From Arthrobacter sp. NEB 688 (GTDB lineage Bacteria > Actinomycetota > Actinomycetes > Actinomycetales > Dermatophilaceae), in assembly GCF_013201035.1 (NCBI RefSeq), contig NZ_CP053707.1:2914001-2978000 (forward strand): a stretch of 64,000 bases of DNA, in the 5' to 3' direction. Below are positions 55,126 through 64,000 of the stretch, piece by piece. Under the pieces are notes generated by a model. It was given only the letters and a program-made list of their open reading frames with translations, did no database searches and was not told the DNA's origin. A program made the translations under genes and the position numbers. Position 1 is the first letter of the stretch, and the number at the start of each line of letters is the position of its first letter.

Positions 55126-57177
55126 TCAGCCGGCGGGGTCGCGCGGGTCGACCCGGACCGTGACGGGCTCGGGGTCCTTGCGGGCCGAGGAGCGCGCCCG
55201 CAGCGCGGCGAGCTCGCGGGTGAGCTCGGCACCCTCCTCCGGCGCGACGGTCACGAGCGCGCGCCAGCGCTGCTCGCCGTGCGGCAGCGGCCCGAGGACG
55301 GTGCCGCTCGGCGGGAGGGGCAGCTCCTCGAGGGCGGCGCCCAGGGCGGCGCGAGTGCCGGTGAGCGCGGCGACGCGGGCGGTCGGCGGCAGGGACAGCT
55401 CGCGCCGCTCGGTGAGCTCGCGGTCGGCGAACCACGCAGGGTCCCAGCGCACGAGGGCCTCGACGGCGGGGACCGTCACGTGCAGCGGGGCGCCGCCGAG
55501 GACGACCCGGCCACCGTCGGCCGCCGGGCGGACGAGGGCCGCGGCGGTGCACCAGCGGCGCAGCGCCTCCTCGCCGGCGTCGAGCGTCGGGCGGTCGAGC
55601 AGGGCCCAGGCGTCGAGGAGCAGCGCGGCCGCGTAGCCGCCGTCCGCCACCGGCTCGGCCCCGGGCGTCGCGACGACGAGCCGCGGCGTCCCCTCGACGA
55701 CATCGAGCACCGTCCCCGCTCCCGAGCGCTCGACGGGGACCCCCGGGAAGGCCCGCCCGAGCTCCTCGGCGGTCCGGCGCGCCCCGACGACCGAGGACCG
55801 CAGCCGGGTGCCGGAGCAGCTCGGGCAGGAGAAGGCGGTCTCGACCCGCCCGCACCAGCGGCAGGCCGGCGGGCCCTGCGGCCCGGTGAGGGCGAGCGGC
55901 CCCGAGCAGGCCCGGCAGCGCGCCGGCCGGCGGCAGTCCTGGCAGGACAGCGAGGGCAGGTACCCCCGCCGGGGCACCTGGACGAGCACCGGGCCGGTCG
56001 CGAGCGCCTCCTTGGCGGCGCGCCACCCGACGGTCGGCAGGTGGGCGGCGGCCACCGCCGGGTCGCGCTCGACGTCGGTGCCCTCGCCGGCCACGCGGAC
56101 GGCGGGCACGGCGTCGCGCACCGCCCGACGTGGCGCCTCGACGACCGAGAGCCGCCCGGTCGCGACGAGGTCGGCGACCGCGGCGGAGCGCACGAACCCT
56201 GCCGACAGCGCCGCCGCACCCTCGCGGGCTGCGCGGGCCAGCAGCACCTCGCGGACGTGGGGGTAGGGGGCGCGCGGCTCGTCGAGCAGGTCGTCGCCGT
56301 CGTCCCACCAGACGACGAGCCCGAGGTCGGCGACCGGCGCGAAGGCCGCCGCCCGGGTGCCGACGACGACGGGCACGTGGGCGCGCAGGGCCTTGAGGAA
56401 CGCCGTGTACCGGGCCTGCGGTCCCTGGTCGGCCGTCAGCCGGGTGTGCCGGCCCGGCCCGAGGGCCGCGACGAGAGCAGCCTCCATCCGCACGACGTCG
56501 CGGTGGTCCGGGACGACGACGACCGCGCCGCGCCCGCCCTCGACGGTGGCCCGCACGGCCTCGGCGAGCAGGGCCGGCCAGGCCCGGACCGGGTCGACCG
56601 ACGGCAGGGCGAGGACCGCGGCGCCGGGGTCGCCGCCGGCGCGCAGCCGCGCCAGGAACGCCTCACCCGCGGGGTAGGGCGCCCACGCGCCCACGGGCGC
56701 CTCCGGCAGCGGCGGGTGCTCGGGCGCCTCGGTGGCGAGCGCCTGCTCGGCCCGCGCGTGGCGGGGCGGGACGGCCAGGCGCAGGACGTCACCGAGGGTC
56801 CCGGCGTGGCGCCGGGCCACGGCCCGCGCGGCGTCGAGGACGGCGGGGGTGAGGACGGGCTCGGGCGAGACGAGCCGACGCAGGGGGCTCAGCCGACCGG
56901 TGTGCTCGGCCTCGTCGCGGCGCTCGAGGACCCAGCCGTCGAGGTCCTGCCCGGCGAAGCGCACCTTGACCCGGGCGCCCGGCACCGCGCCCTGGGCCAT
57001 CGACTCCGGGACGACGTACTCGAACGGGCGGTCGAGATGGGCCAGGCCGGTGTCGACCTGGACGAGCGCGACCGGGCGCTCACTCGCCGGCGGGTCCTCG
57101 CCGCGCAGGCGCGGACGGGCCGGGCGGGCACCGGCGAGGAGGGCCAGCTGCTCCCCCGCCTCCTCCGTCCCGCTCAC
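55126..57177 (-). CDS. priA: primosomal protein N', PriA-like without ATPase motifs
   Basis: The 683-residue protein keeps the N-terminal 3'-DNA-binding domain (VQVDTGLAHLDRPFEYVVP) and the eight-Cys zinc region (SCQDCRRPARCRACSGPL, then ACRWCGRVETAFSCPSCSG). The Walker A lysine loop is absent: the region reads APVGAWAPYPAGEAF. The DEEH helicase box is replaced by WWDDGDDLLDE. Actinobacterial PriA proteins commonly show this loss, so it probably acts in replication restart as a structural factor. The GTG has a TAGGTT -10 ending 7 nt upstream. Confidence 0.93.
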   Translation of the reverse strand: MSGTEEAGEQLALLAGARPARPRLRGEDPPASERPVALVQVDTGLAHLDRPFEYVVPESMAQGAVPGARVKVRFAGQDLDGWVLERRDEAEHTGRLSPLRRLVSPEPVLTPAVLDAARAVARRHAGTLGDVLRLAVPPRHARAEQALATEAPEHPPLPEAPVGAWAPYPAGEAFLARLRAGGDPGAAVLALPSVDPVRAWPALLAEAVRATVEGGRGAVVVVPDHRDVVRMEAALVAALGPGRHTRLTADQGPQARYTAFLKALRAHVPVVVGTRAAAFAPVADLGLVVWWDDGDDLLDEPRAPYPHVREVLLARAAREGAAALSAGFVRSAAVADLVATGRLSVVEAPRRAVRDAVPAVRVAGEGTDVERDPAVAAAHLPTVGWRAAKEALATGPVLVQVPRRGYLPSLSCQDCRRPARCRACSGPLALTGPQGPPACRWCGRVETAFSCPSCSGTRLRSSVVGARRTAEELGRAFPGVPVERSGAGTVLDVVEGTPRLVVATPGAEPVADGGYAAALLLDAWALLDRPTLDAGEEALRRWCTAAALVRPAADGGRVVLGGAPLHVTVPAVEALVRWDPAWFADRELTERRELSLPPTARVAALTGTRAALGAALEELPLPPSGTVLGPLPHGEQRWRALVTVAPEEGAELTRELAALRARSSARKDPEPVTVRVDPRDPAG

Positions 57178-57184
57178 GGCCCCG

Positions 57185-57190
57185 AACCTA
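57185..57190 (-). promoter_or_regulatory. -10 element (TAGGTT), leaderless priA mRNA
   Basis: TAGGTT on the minus strand ends 7 nt before the priA GTG, in the gap after metK. Confidence 0.5.
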
Positions 57191-57247
57191 GCGGAGCCCG
57201 CCGACCCCCTCGGGGGCGGCGGGCTCCGGCTGTGGACGAGCGGCCGG

Positions 57248-58468
<1,221 letters not shown>

Positions 58469-58528
58469 GCGGCAACTCCTTCGATGGGTGGGCGCACCCT
58501 CCTGACCTGCTCGGGCACGCCTGACCCA

Positions 58529-58534
58529 AGATAC
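58529..58534 (-). promoter_or_regulatory. candidate -10 element (TATCTT) of metK
   Basis: TATCTT on the minus strand would give a leader of about 50 nt carrying the AGGAG ribosome site. No clear -35 is visible. Confidence 0.4.
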
Positions 58535-58591
58535 CGGTCCGTCACATCGCGGACGGGTCCGGTCCGGCATCGGGTCCCCGGTCGTGGAATC

Positions 58592-60055
58592 ATGGCGCGC
58601 GTGTCCGAGGGGACCCACGACGAGACGTCGCGCACCGAGACCGACCCCGCCGCGCCCGCGGGGCCGGTCGACGAGGCGCTCTCGCTGCTCACCCGCGCCC
58701 AGGAGCTGGCCGACCAGCTGCGCGAGGACGCCGGCCGCGAGCTGAGCGCGGCCCGCGCCGAGGCGGCCCGCATCCGCGCCGAGAGCGACGAGGCCGCCCA
58801 CGAGCTGGCGTCGCTGACCGCCCGGCTCGACGACGCCCGCGCCGCGTCCGACCAGCGGGTCGAGGAGACCCGCGCCGAGGTCGAGATCCTCCTCGCCGAC
58901 GCGGCCGACCAGGCGGCCCTGCTGCGCGAGCGGGCGACGAAGGTCAGCGACGAGGCGATCGGCCTCGCCGAGGAGCAGGCCGCCTCCCTCCTGCGCGACG
59001 CCGAGGAGCGCGCCGCCGTGCTGCTGGCGCGCGCCCGGGCCGAGCACGAGGCGACGATGGCCCGCCTCGCCGACGACGAGCGGGCCCACCAGGAGCGGTG
59101 GCAGGCCGAGCACACCACGCACGCCGCCGAGCTCGAGGCGCTGCGGGTCTCCACCCACGCCGAGCTCGGGTCGCTGCGCGAGGAGGTCGAGGCCTTCGCG
59201 GTCCGCCACCGCGAGGAGGCCGAGACCGAGGTCGCCCGGCGGATGGCCGAGCTGGCGACCCGCGAGCGCGGCGCGCAGGTCGAGGCCGAGCTGCTCGTCG
59301 AGGACGCCCGGCAGGAGGCCGCGCGCCTCGCCGCCGCCGCGGAGGCGGATGCGGCGTCCGTCGTCGAGGCCGCCGAGCGCCACCTCACGTGGGCCCAGGG
59401 CACCGTCCGGGAGGTGCTCGCCCACACCGAGCAGGAGCGCGAGCGGCGCACCCGCGAGCACCACGCCGAGATCGTCGAGCGCACCCGGGCCCACCGGCAG
59501 CGGGCTCAGACCCTCCTCGGGAGCGCCGACGCCAAGAGCCGCGACCGGCTCGCCGAGGCCGAGGCCGCCGCGCGCCGGATGCGCGAGCTCGCCGAGAGCG
59601 TCCTCGCCGAGGCCCGCGCCGACGCCGAGCGCACCCGGGAGGCCGCGGCCCGGGAGGCCGAGCGCGTCCTCGAGGACGCCCGGCAGCGCGAGAGCGAGGC
59701 CACCGCCCGCGCCGAGCGCCGGGTCGTCGAGGCCGAGGAAGGGGCCCGCCGCGTCCGCCACGGCGCCGCCGCCGACGTCGAGCGGATGCAGCGCGAGGCG
59801 CACGAGTCGCACCGGGCCGCCCGCGCCGAGATCACCCGCGTCTCCGACGAGGCGCGCGCCCGCGCCGACCTCGTCCGCGCCGAGGCCCACGCCGCCGTCG
59901 AGCGGGCCCGCGCCGAGGTGCACACCCTCGCCGCCCGCCGCGACGCCATCACCAGCCAGCTGAGCCGCCTCACCGGGGTCATCGAGGCCCTCGACGTGCA
60001 CGACGACCAGCCGCCCGCCCCCGACAGCCCCACCCCCGACGAGGAGTCCGCATGA
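58592..60055 (+). CDS. long coiled-coil protein (polar-growth scaffold-like)
   Basis: The 487-residue protein is almost entirely Ala/Glu/Arg heptad-like sequence ([20 protein letters not shown] and similar) from residue 30 to about 470, with short acidic ends. No enzymatic domain or membrane segment is seen. It resembles actinobacterial coiled-coil scaffolds annotated as cellulose-binding or Scy/FilP-like proteins, and its stop codon overlaps the ATG of a DivIVA-like gene (ATGA). It may help organise the cell pole or chromosome. The ATG at 58592 is used; a GTG at 58601 is an alternative. Confidence 0.75.
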   Translation: MARVSEGTHDETSRTETDPAAPAGPVDEALSLLTRAQELADQLREDAGRELSAARAEAARIRAESDEAAHELASLTARLDDARAASDQRVEETRAEVEILLADAADQAALLRERATKVSDEAIGLAEEQAASLLRDAEERAAVLLARARAEHEATMARLADDERAHQERWQAEHTTHAAELEALRVSTHAELGSLREEVEAFAVRHREEAETEVARRMAELATRERGAQVEAELLVEDARQEAARLAAAAEADAASVVEAAERHLTWAQGTVREVLAHTEQERERRTREHHAEIVERTRAHRQRAQTLLGSADAKSRDRLAEAEAAARRMRELAESVLAEARADAERTREAAAREAERVLEDARQRESEATARAERRVVEAEEGARRVRHGAAADVERMQREAHESHRAARAEITRVSDEARARADLVRAEAHAAVERARAEVHTLAARRDAITSQLSRLTGVIEALDVHDDQPPAPDSPTPDEESA

Positions 60056-61275
60056 GCCACCCCGAGTTCCCCACCGTCTTCCGGGGCTACGACCCGGTCC
60101 AGGTCGACGCCCACCTCGCCGCCCTGCACCAGGCCGTCGACACCGCACGCCAGGACTCCGAGGCGGCCCGCCAGGAGGCCGCGGAGGCCTCGGTGCAGCT
60201 GACCCGGGCGCGCCAGGACGGCGAGGCCGCCGCCGCGCAGCTCGAGGAGCACCGCGCCCGGCTCGCGTCCGTCGAGGAGCAGGCCCGCAAGGCCTCGAAC
60301 CCGACCTTCGCCGACCTCGGCGAGCGGATCGGGACCATCCTCGGGCTCGCCGACGAGGAGGCCGGGGCCATCCGCGCCGCGGCCGCCGCCCACGCCGACG
60401 AGGCCCGCCGCGTCGCCGGCGAGGAGTCCTCGCTGACCCGCGCCGAGGCCGACCGCTACGCCGAGGAGGTGCGCGGCCGCGCCGACGGCGACGCCGCCCA
60501 GGTCCTCGCGAAGGCCAAGGCCGACGCCGACGCGATCGTCGACGACGCCGCCCGCGAGGCCGCCGCCCGCCGCGAGGAGGCCGAGGCCTACTACGAGCAG
60601 CAGCGCGCCCGCACCGCCCAGCAGGCCGCCGACTTCGAGAAGACCCTCGGGGAGCGCCGCGAGGCCGCCGCGGCCGAGTTCAACACCCAGATCGCCGCCC
60701 AGGACGAGGCCCTCGCCGCCGTCCAGGAGCGCGCCGACCTGCTCGGCCGCGAGGCCGAGGAGGACCACGCCGCCAAGACCGGCGAGGCCGCCCGCGTCCT
60801 CGAGGCCGCCCGCGCCGAGGCCGCCTCGCTCGTGCGCAGCGCCAAGGAGCAGGCCGACCGGGTGCGGCGCGACTCCGAGCGCGAGCTCGCCGCCGCCACC
60901 GCCCGCCGCGACAGCATCACCGCGCAGCTCTCGAACGTCCGCAACATGCTCGCGACCCTCGGGGGCCCCGCGGCCGTCGAGGCCGTCGAGCAGCCCGCCC
61001 CCGAGCAGCCGGGCCAGGACGAGGACGCGGTCACGGTCGAGGAGCCGACGGTCGTCGAGGACGAGGTCGAGGCACCCGTGGAGGCGCAGGAGGACGAGGC
61101 GCCCACGGCGGCCGACGAGACGCAGCCCGTCGCGACCGACGACGACACCGAGCACGAGGTCGAGGAGGTCGACGAGGAGGTCGACGAGGAGGTCGAGCCC
61201 GAGGACGCCGCGGTCGACGAGCAGCCCGCCGCCGCCAAGGCGCCGCGCGGCAAGAAGGCCGGCGCCCGCCGCTGA
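60052..61275 (+). CDS. DivIVA-like coiled-coil protein
   Basis: The 407-residue protein starts with a short DivIVA-type membrane-targeting motif ([20 protein letters not shown], about 6-25). A long coiled coil follows to about residue 305, with a conserved-looking break ([20 protein letters not shown]) near residue 83. The tail is very acidic ([20 protein letters not shown]) and ends in a basic patch ([12 protein letters not shown]). It is coupled to the coiled-coil gene upstream, and the two products may form one filament. The likely role is in polar growth or division, inferred from the domain alone. Confidence 0.8.
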   Translation: MSHPEFPTVFRGYDPVQVDAHLAALHQAVDTARQDSEAARQEAAEASVQLTRARQDGEAAAAQLEEHRARLASVEEQARKASNPTFADLGERIGTILGLADEEAGAIRAAAAAHADEARRVAGEESSLTRAEADRYAEEVRGRADGDAAQVLAKAKADADAIVDDAAREAAARREEAEAYYEQQRARTAQQAADFEKTLGERREAAAAEFNTQIAAQDEALAAVQERADLLGREAEEDHAAKTGEAARVLEAARAEAASLVRSAKEQADRVRRDSERELAAATARRDSITAQLSNVRNMLATLGGPAAVEAVEQPAPEQPGQDEDAVTVEEPTVVEDEVEAPVEAQEDEAPTAADETQPVATDDDTEHEVEEVDEEVDEEVEPEDAAVDEQPAAAKAPRGKKAGARR

Positions 61276-61288
61276 CCCCCCGGACGAC

Positions 61289-61338
61289 CGACGAGAACAT
61301 GCCGTCCACCCCGCGAGGGTGACGGCATGTTCTCGTCG
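61289..61338. terminator. 18-bp palindromic hairpin, first of a pair
   Basis: CGACGAGAACATGCCGTC (61289-61306) pairs perfectly with 61321-61338, and ACCC/GGGT continues the stem inside after one unpaired C. It lies 13 nt after the DivIVA-like stop codon and is symmetric, so it could stop transcription from either side. Confidence 0.65.
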
Positions 61339-61359
61339 TTCGACCCGATGCCCCGACCC

Positions 61360-61421
61360 GTCGAGCGAACAGGACACGCCGCCGACGCACCGGTGCAGAC
61401 GGCGTGTCCTGCTCTCTCGAC
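61360..61421. terminator. second palindromic hairpin with an inner loop
   Basis: GTCGAG and CAGGACACGCCG (61360-61365, 61370-61381) pair with CGGCGTGTCCTG and CTCGAC (61400-61411, 61416-61421), leaving a 4 x 4 internal loop. The apical loop contains GCACCGGTGC, itself a palindrome. It ends 44 nt before the coaBC stop codon. Together with the first hairpin it fills the convergent gap. Confidence 0.6.
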
Positions 61422-61465
61422 GGTGGGAGAGGCCTCGGCGGGGTCGCGCGGGACTCGCGTCCGCG

Positions 61466-62725
61466 TCAGAGGAGGTCGGCGACGACGTCCCAGACGGCCT
61501 CGGCGACGAGGGTCTTCGTGGCCGGGCCGACGTCGAGGACGGCGTCGCTCCCCCGGCGCAGGACGTGCACGGTGTTGTCGTCCTTGCCGAAGGTCACGTC
61601 GGCCCCGACCTCGTTGACGACGAGGACGTCGCAGCCCTTGCGGGCGAGCTTGGCCCGCCCGTGCTCGAGCACCGACGCGCTCTCGTCGCCGGTCTCGGCC
61701 GCGAACCCGACGACGACCGGCGAGGCCGCGCCGCCCCGGGCGTCGACGAGCCCGGCGAGGATGTCGGGGTTGCGCACGAGCGGGACGACCGGCGCGGACT
61801 CGTCCGCGCTCCCGTCGGCCCCGGGCTCGTGGGTCTTCTTGATCTTGTGGCCGGCGTAGCTCGCGGGCCGGAAGTCGGCCACGGCGGCGGCCATGACGAC
61901 GACGTCCGCCTCGGCGGCCTCGGCGCGCACGGCGACCTCCATCTGCAGCGCCGTCTCGACCGGCACGACGCGCACGCCGGCCGGTGCCTCGAGCGCGGCG
62001 GCGGAGACGAGGACGACCTGCGCCCCGCGCCGGGCCGCGACGGCGGCGAGGGCGTACCCCTGCTTGCCGGACGAGCGGTTGCCGAGGTAGCGCACCGGGT
62101 CGAGCGGCTCGCGGGTGCCCCCGGCCGTGACGACGACGCGGCGCCCCGCGAGGTCATCCCGCGGGGTCGCGGCCCGCGCACCCGCCGCTCCCCCGGACGC
62201 GCGCGCGAGCTCGCGGACGCACACCTCGAAGAGCTGCTCCGGCTCGGGCAGGCGCCCCGGGCCGGTGTCGCGACCGGTCAGGCGGCCCGAGGCCGGCGGC
62301 ACGACGTGGACGCCGCGCTCGCTGAGGGTGGCGATGTTCGCCTGCGTCGCCGGGTGCTCGTACATCTCGGTGTGCATGGCCGGGGCCATGACGACCGGGC
62401 ACCGCGCGGTGAGCAGGACGTTGGTCAGCAGGTCGTCGGCCTGGCCGGTGGCCGCCCGCGCGAGCAGGTCGGCCGTGGCCGGGGCGACGACGACGAGGTC
62501 GGCCTCCTGGCCGATCCGCACGTGCGGGACCTCGGTGATGTCGGACCACACGTCGGTGTGGACCGGCTTGCCCGACAACGCCGCCCACGTCGCCTCGCCG
62601 ACGAAGTGGAGGGCGGAGGCGGTCGGGACGACGGTGACGTCGTGGCCGGCCTCGGAGAGCAGGCGCAGGAGCGAGCACGCCTTGTACGCGGCGATGCCCC
62701 CGGCGACCCCGAGGACGACCTTCAC
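61466..62725 (-). CDS. coaBC: phosphopantothenoylcysteine decarboxylase/synthetase
   Basis: The 419-residue bifunctional enzyme makes 4'-phosphopantetheine. The N-terminal flavoprotein half (about 1-185) has LGVAGGIAAYKACSLLRLL, HVRIGQEADLVVVAPATADL and APAMHTEMYEHPA. The C-terminal ligase half has VVTAGGTREPLDPVRYLGNR, SSGKQGYALA and KIKKTHEPG. An insert of low complexity (residues about 183-202) separates the two. The GTG starts 5 nt after rpoZ, so it is the last gene of the mihF-gmk-rpoZ-coaBC operon. Confidence 0.96.
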   Translation of the reverse strand: MKVVLGVAGGIAAYKACSLLRLLSEAGHDVTVVPTASALHFVGEATWAALSGKPVHTDVWSDITEVPHVRIGQEADLVVVAPATADLLARAATGQADDLLTNVLLTARCPVVMAPAMHTEMYEHPATQANIATLSERGVHVVPPASGRLTGRDTGPGRLPEPEQLFEVCVRELARASGGAAGARAATPRDDLAGRRVVVTAGGTREPLDPVRYLGNRSSGKQGYALAAVAARRGAQVVLVSAAALEAPAGVRVVPVETALQMEVAVRAEAAEADVVVMAAAVADFRPASYAGHKIKKTHEPGADGSADESAPVVPLVRNPDILAGLVDARGGAASPVVVGFAAETGDESASVLEHGRAKLARKGCDVLVVNEVGADVTFGKDDNTVHVLRRGSDAVLDVGPATKTLVAEAVWDVVADLL

Positions 62726-62730
62726 GGGCG

Positions 62731-63006
62731 TCAGCCCTCGGACGGCTCGTTGGTCGGCTCGGAGGTCAGCAGGCCCTCGTTGATCTCACGCAGGGAGATG
62801 GAGAGCGGCTTCTCGTGGACCTCGGAGTCGACGAGCGGGCCGACGTACTCGAGGAGGCCCTCCTGGAGCTGGGCGTAGTAGGCGTTGATCTGCCGGGCCC
62901 GCTTCGCGGAGTACAGGACGAGGGCGTACTTGGAGTCGGCCTGCTCGAGGAGCTCGTCGATCGGCGGGTTGGTGATGCCGATGGGGTTCGCCGTGGTTCC
63001 GGACAC
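62731..63006 (-). CDS. rpoZ: RNA polymerase omega subunit
   Basis: The 91-residue subunit carries the omega core [20 protein letters not shown] and [15 protein letters not shown], with the extended actinobacterial C-terminal part ([20 protein letters not shown]). It helps assemble and stabilise the beta' subunit. The GTG start is 3 nt after the gmk stop codon. Confidence 0.95.
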   Translation of the reverse strand: MSGTTANPIGITNPPIDELLEQADSKYALVLYSAKRARQINAYYAQLQEGLLEYVGPLVDSEVHEKPLSISLREINEGLLTSEPTNEPSEG

Positions 63007-63009
63007 GCG

Positions 63010-63591
63010 TCAGTCTCGTTTCGTTGCGGGGACAGGGGTTCGCGTCCATGATACGAGGTCCTCGGCCGCGCGCCGAACGTCGTCGTTGACGAGGGTGACG
63101 TCGAACTCCTCCGCGGCGGCGAGCTCGATGCGCGCGGTGTCGAGCCGCGCGGCCCGCTCCTCCTCGTCCTCGGTGCCGCGCCCGACGAGCCGGCGGACCA
63201 GCTCCTCCCAGCTCGGCGGCGCGAGGAAGACGAAGAACGCCTCGGGCATCGACGCGCGCACCTGACGGGCGCCCTGGAGGTCGATCTCGAGCAGCGCCGG
63301 CCGGCCGGTCGCGAGGACGGCCTCGACGGGCCCGCGCGGCGTGCCGTACTTGGCCCGGCCGTGGACGACGGCCCACTCGAGCAGCTCGCCCTGCTCGACC
63401 ATCCGGTCGAACTCCTCGTCGGAGACGAAGTGGTAGTGCACGCCCTCGACCTCGCCCGGGCGGGGCCGACGGGTCGTCGCCGACACCGACAGCCAGACCT
63501 CGGGGTGGTGCTCACGGACGTACGCCGCGAGGGTCCCCTTGCCGACCGCGGTGGGACCGGCGAGGACCGTGAGGCGGGACGGGGTCGTCAC
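63010..63591 (-). CDS. gmk: guanylate kinase
   Basis: The 193-residue enzyme phosphorylates GMP to GDP. It has the P-loop [12 protein letters not shown] (11-22), the GMP-binding region [20 protein letters not shown], and [13 protein letters not shown]. Its GTG overlaps the mihF stop codon (GTGA). Confidence 0.96.
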   Translation of the reverse strand: MTTPSRLTVLAGPTAVGKGTLAAYVREHHPEVWLSVSATTRRPRPGEVEGVHYHFVSDEEFDRMVEQGELLEWAVVHGRAKYGTPRGPVEAVLATGRPALLEIDLQGARQVRASMPEAFFVFLAPPSWEELVRRLVGRGTEDEEERAARLDTARIELAAAEEFDVTLVNDDVRRAAEDLVSWTRTPVPATKRD

Positions 63592-63905
63592 TGCCGCCCG
63601 AAGCGCTGCAGGAGCGCCGCCACCTGGTTCTGGCCCAGGCCACGGACGCGTCGGCTCTCGCTGATGCCGACCTCCTCCATGATCTGGCGCGCGCGGACCC
63701 GGCCGACGCCGGGCATGGACTCGAGGAGCGCGGAGACGCGCATCTTGCCGATGACGTCGTTGACCTTCCCGTCCTCGATGACGCCGTCGAGCGAGGCGCC
63801 GCCGTGCTTGAGGCGGTTCTTCACCTCGGCGCGTTCGCGCCGCGAGGCGGCGGCCTTCTCGAGCGCGGCCGCGCGCTGTTCCTGGGTGAGCGGGGGGAGA
63901 GCCAC
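63588..63905 (-). CDS. mihF: integration host factor, actinobacterial type
   Basis: The 105-residue DNA-binding protein has a basic N-terminal helix ([20 protein letters not shown]) and a helix-hairpin-helix-like core, [20 protein letters not shown], followed by [18 protein letters not shown]. It is unrelated to the proteobacterial IHF and is confined to actinobacteria, where it organises the nucleoid. It is the first gene of the operon with gmk, rpoZ and coaBC. Confidence 0.96.
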   Translation of the reverse strand: MALPPLTQEQRAAALEKAAASRRERAEVKNRLKHGGASLDGVIEDGKVNDVIGKMRVSALLESMPGVGRVRARQIMEEVGISESRRVRGLGQNQVAALLQRFGRQ

Positions 63906-64000
63906 GGGGATCGGATCCTTAGTGTCACTGCGAGTGCTGGCTGCTCAACACCCGGCTGTACGCCTGCGACTCTACCGGTCGCGGGAGCGCTCCCGACTCA
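63906..64000 (-). promoter_or_regulatory. mihF upstream region with a 14-bp palindrome
   Basis: AAGGAT lies shortly before the mihF GTG as a possible ribosome site. Two weak promoter candidates exist on the minus strand: TAGAGT (63974-63969), and TTGAGC followed 16 nt later by GACACT. A perfect palindrome, CGGGAGCGCTCCCG (63982-63995), lies at the window edge and may be the terminator of the next gene or an operator. No gene is visible. Confidence 0.35.

Noticed and set aside
58469-58560. SAM riboswitch in the metK leader
   Set aside because: The leader is about 50 nt from the candidate promoter, too short for a SAM-I or SAM-IV aptamer, and the conserved cores are absent.

Overview
The window is chromosomal DNA from a very GC-rich actinobacterium, most likely an order Micrococcales organism of the Intrasporangiaceae/Dermatophilaceae type. 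The placement is inferred from extreme G/C at third codon positions, frequent GTG starts, actinobacterial integration host factor (mihF), an ANTAR response regulator of the PdtaR type, a PriA that has lost its ATPase motifs, a mycothiol-dependent-enzyme-like DinB protein, and the hisI-trpE-(membrane protein)-HGxxPAAW-trpCBA gene order. No insertion sequence, prophage, integrase or CRISPR array was seen. Most of the window is core metabolism, with short accessory stretches between conserved blocks.

Layout. 0-12.6 kb: a surface-glycan region with a DUF3068 protein, an acyltransferase, a prolyl-hydroxylase-like 2OG-Fe(II) oxygenase, a GT2-methyltransferase fusion, a large membrane protein, a GT4 glycosyltransferase, a DUF2613 micro-protein beside a multi-pass membrane protein, a second methyltransferase and a MOP flippase. 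12.6-19.6 kb: polA, a hotdog thioesterase, an exported DUF1800/DUF1501 pair and a GNAT acetyltransferase. 19.7-29.2 kb: pdtaR directly behind a tRNA-Leu(CAA), pyk, gltD, gltB and lgt. 29.2-36.2 kb: a tightly overlapping leftward operon hisI-trpE-TIGR02234-HGxxPAAW-trpC-trpB-trpA-mauE-dsbA. 36.2-39.8 kb: an accessory insertion between hisI and hisF carrying a small Tat-signal protein, a DUF4331 protein, a histidine-rich protein and two membrane proteins. 39.8-45.2 kb: hisF, a P-loop kinase, a FUSC transporter, an MFS permease, a PH-domain protein, hisG and hisE. 45.2-49.6 kb: a riboflavin operon ribD-ribE-ribBA-ribH-ribM led by an FMN riboswitch. 49.8-58.5 kb: pentapeptide protein, rpe, rsmB, two DinB-superfamily genes, fmt, priA and metK. 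58.6-61.3 kb: two long coiled-coil proteins resembling polar-growth scaffolds. 61.5-63.9 kb: coaBC, rpoZ, gmk and mihF.

How the genes work together. The hisI/trp operon and hisF/hisG/hisE use PRPP and chorismate to make Trp and His. Rpe feeds ribulose 5-phosphate to RibBA for riboflavin, with RibM as probable riboflavin importer under FMN control. GltBD supplies glutamate. CoaBC, MetK, Gmk and Fmt supply cofactors, SAM, GDP and initiator formyl-Met-tRNA. A repeated regulatory theme is a TANNNT hexamer 6-8 nt before the initiation codon, seen at ten genes (polA, hisF, hisE, rpe, rsmB, fmt, priA and others), which predicts leaderless mRNAs and settles several otherwise ambiguous starts.
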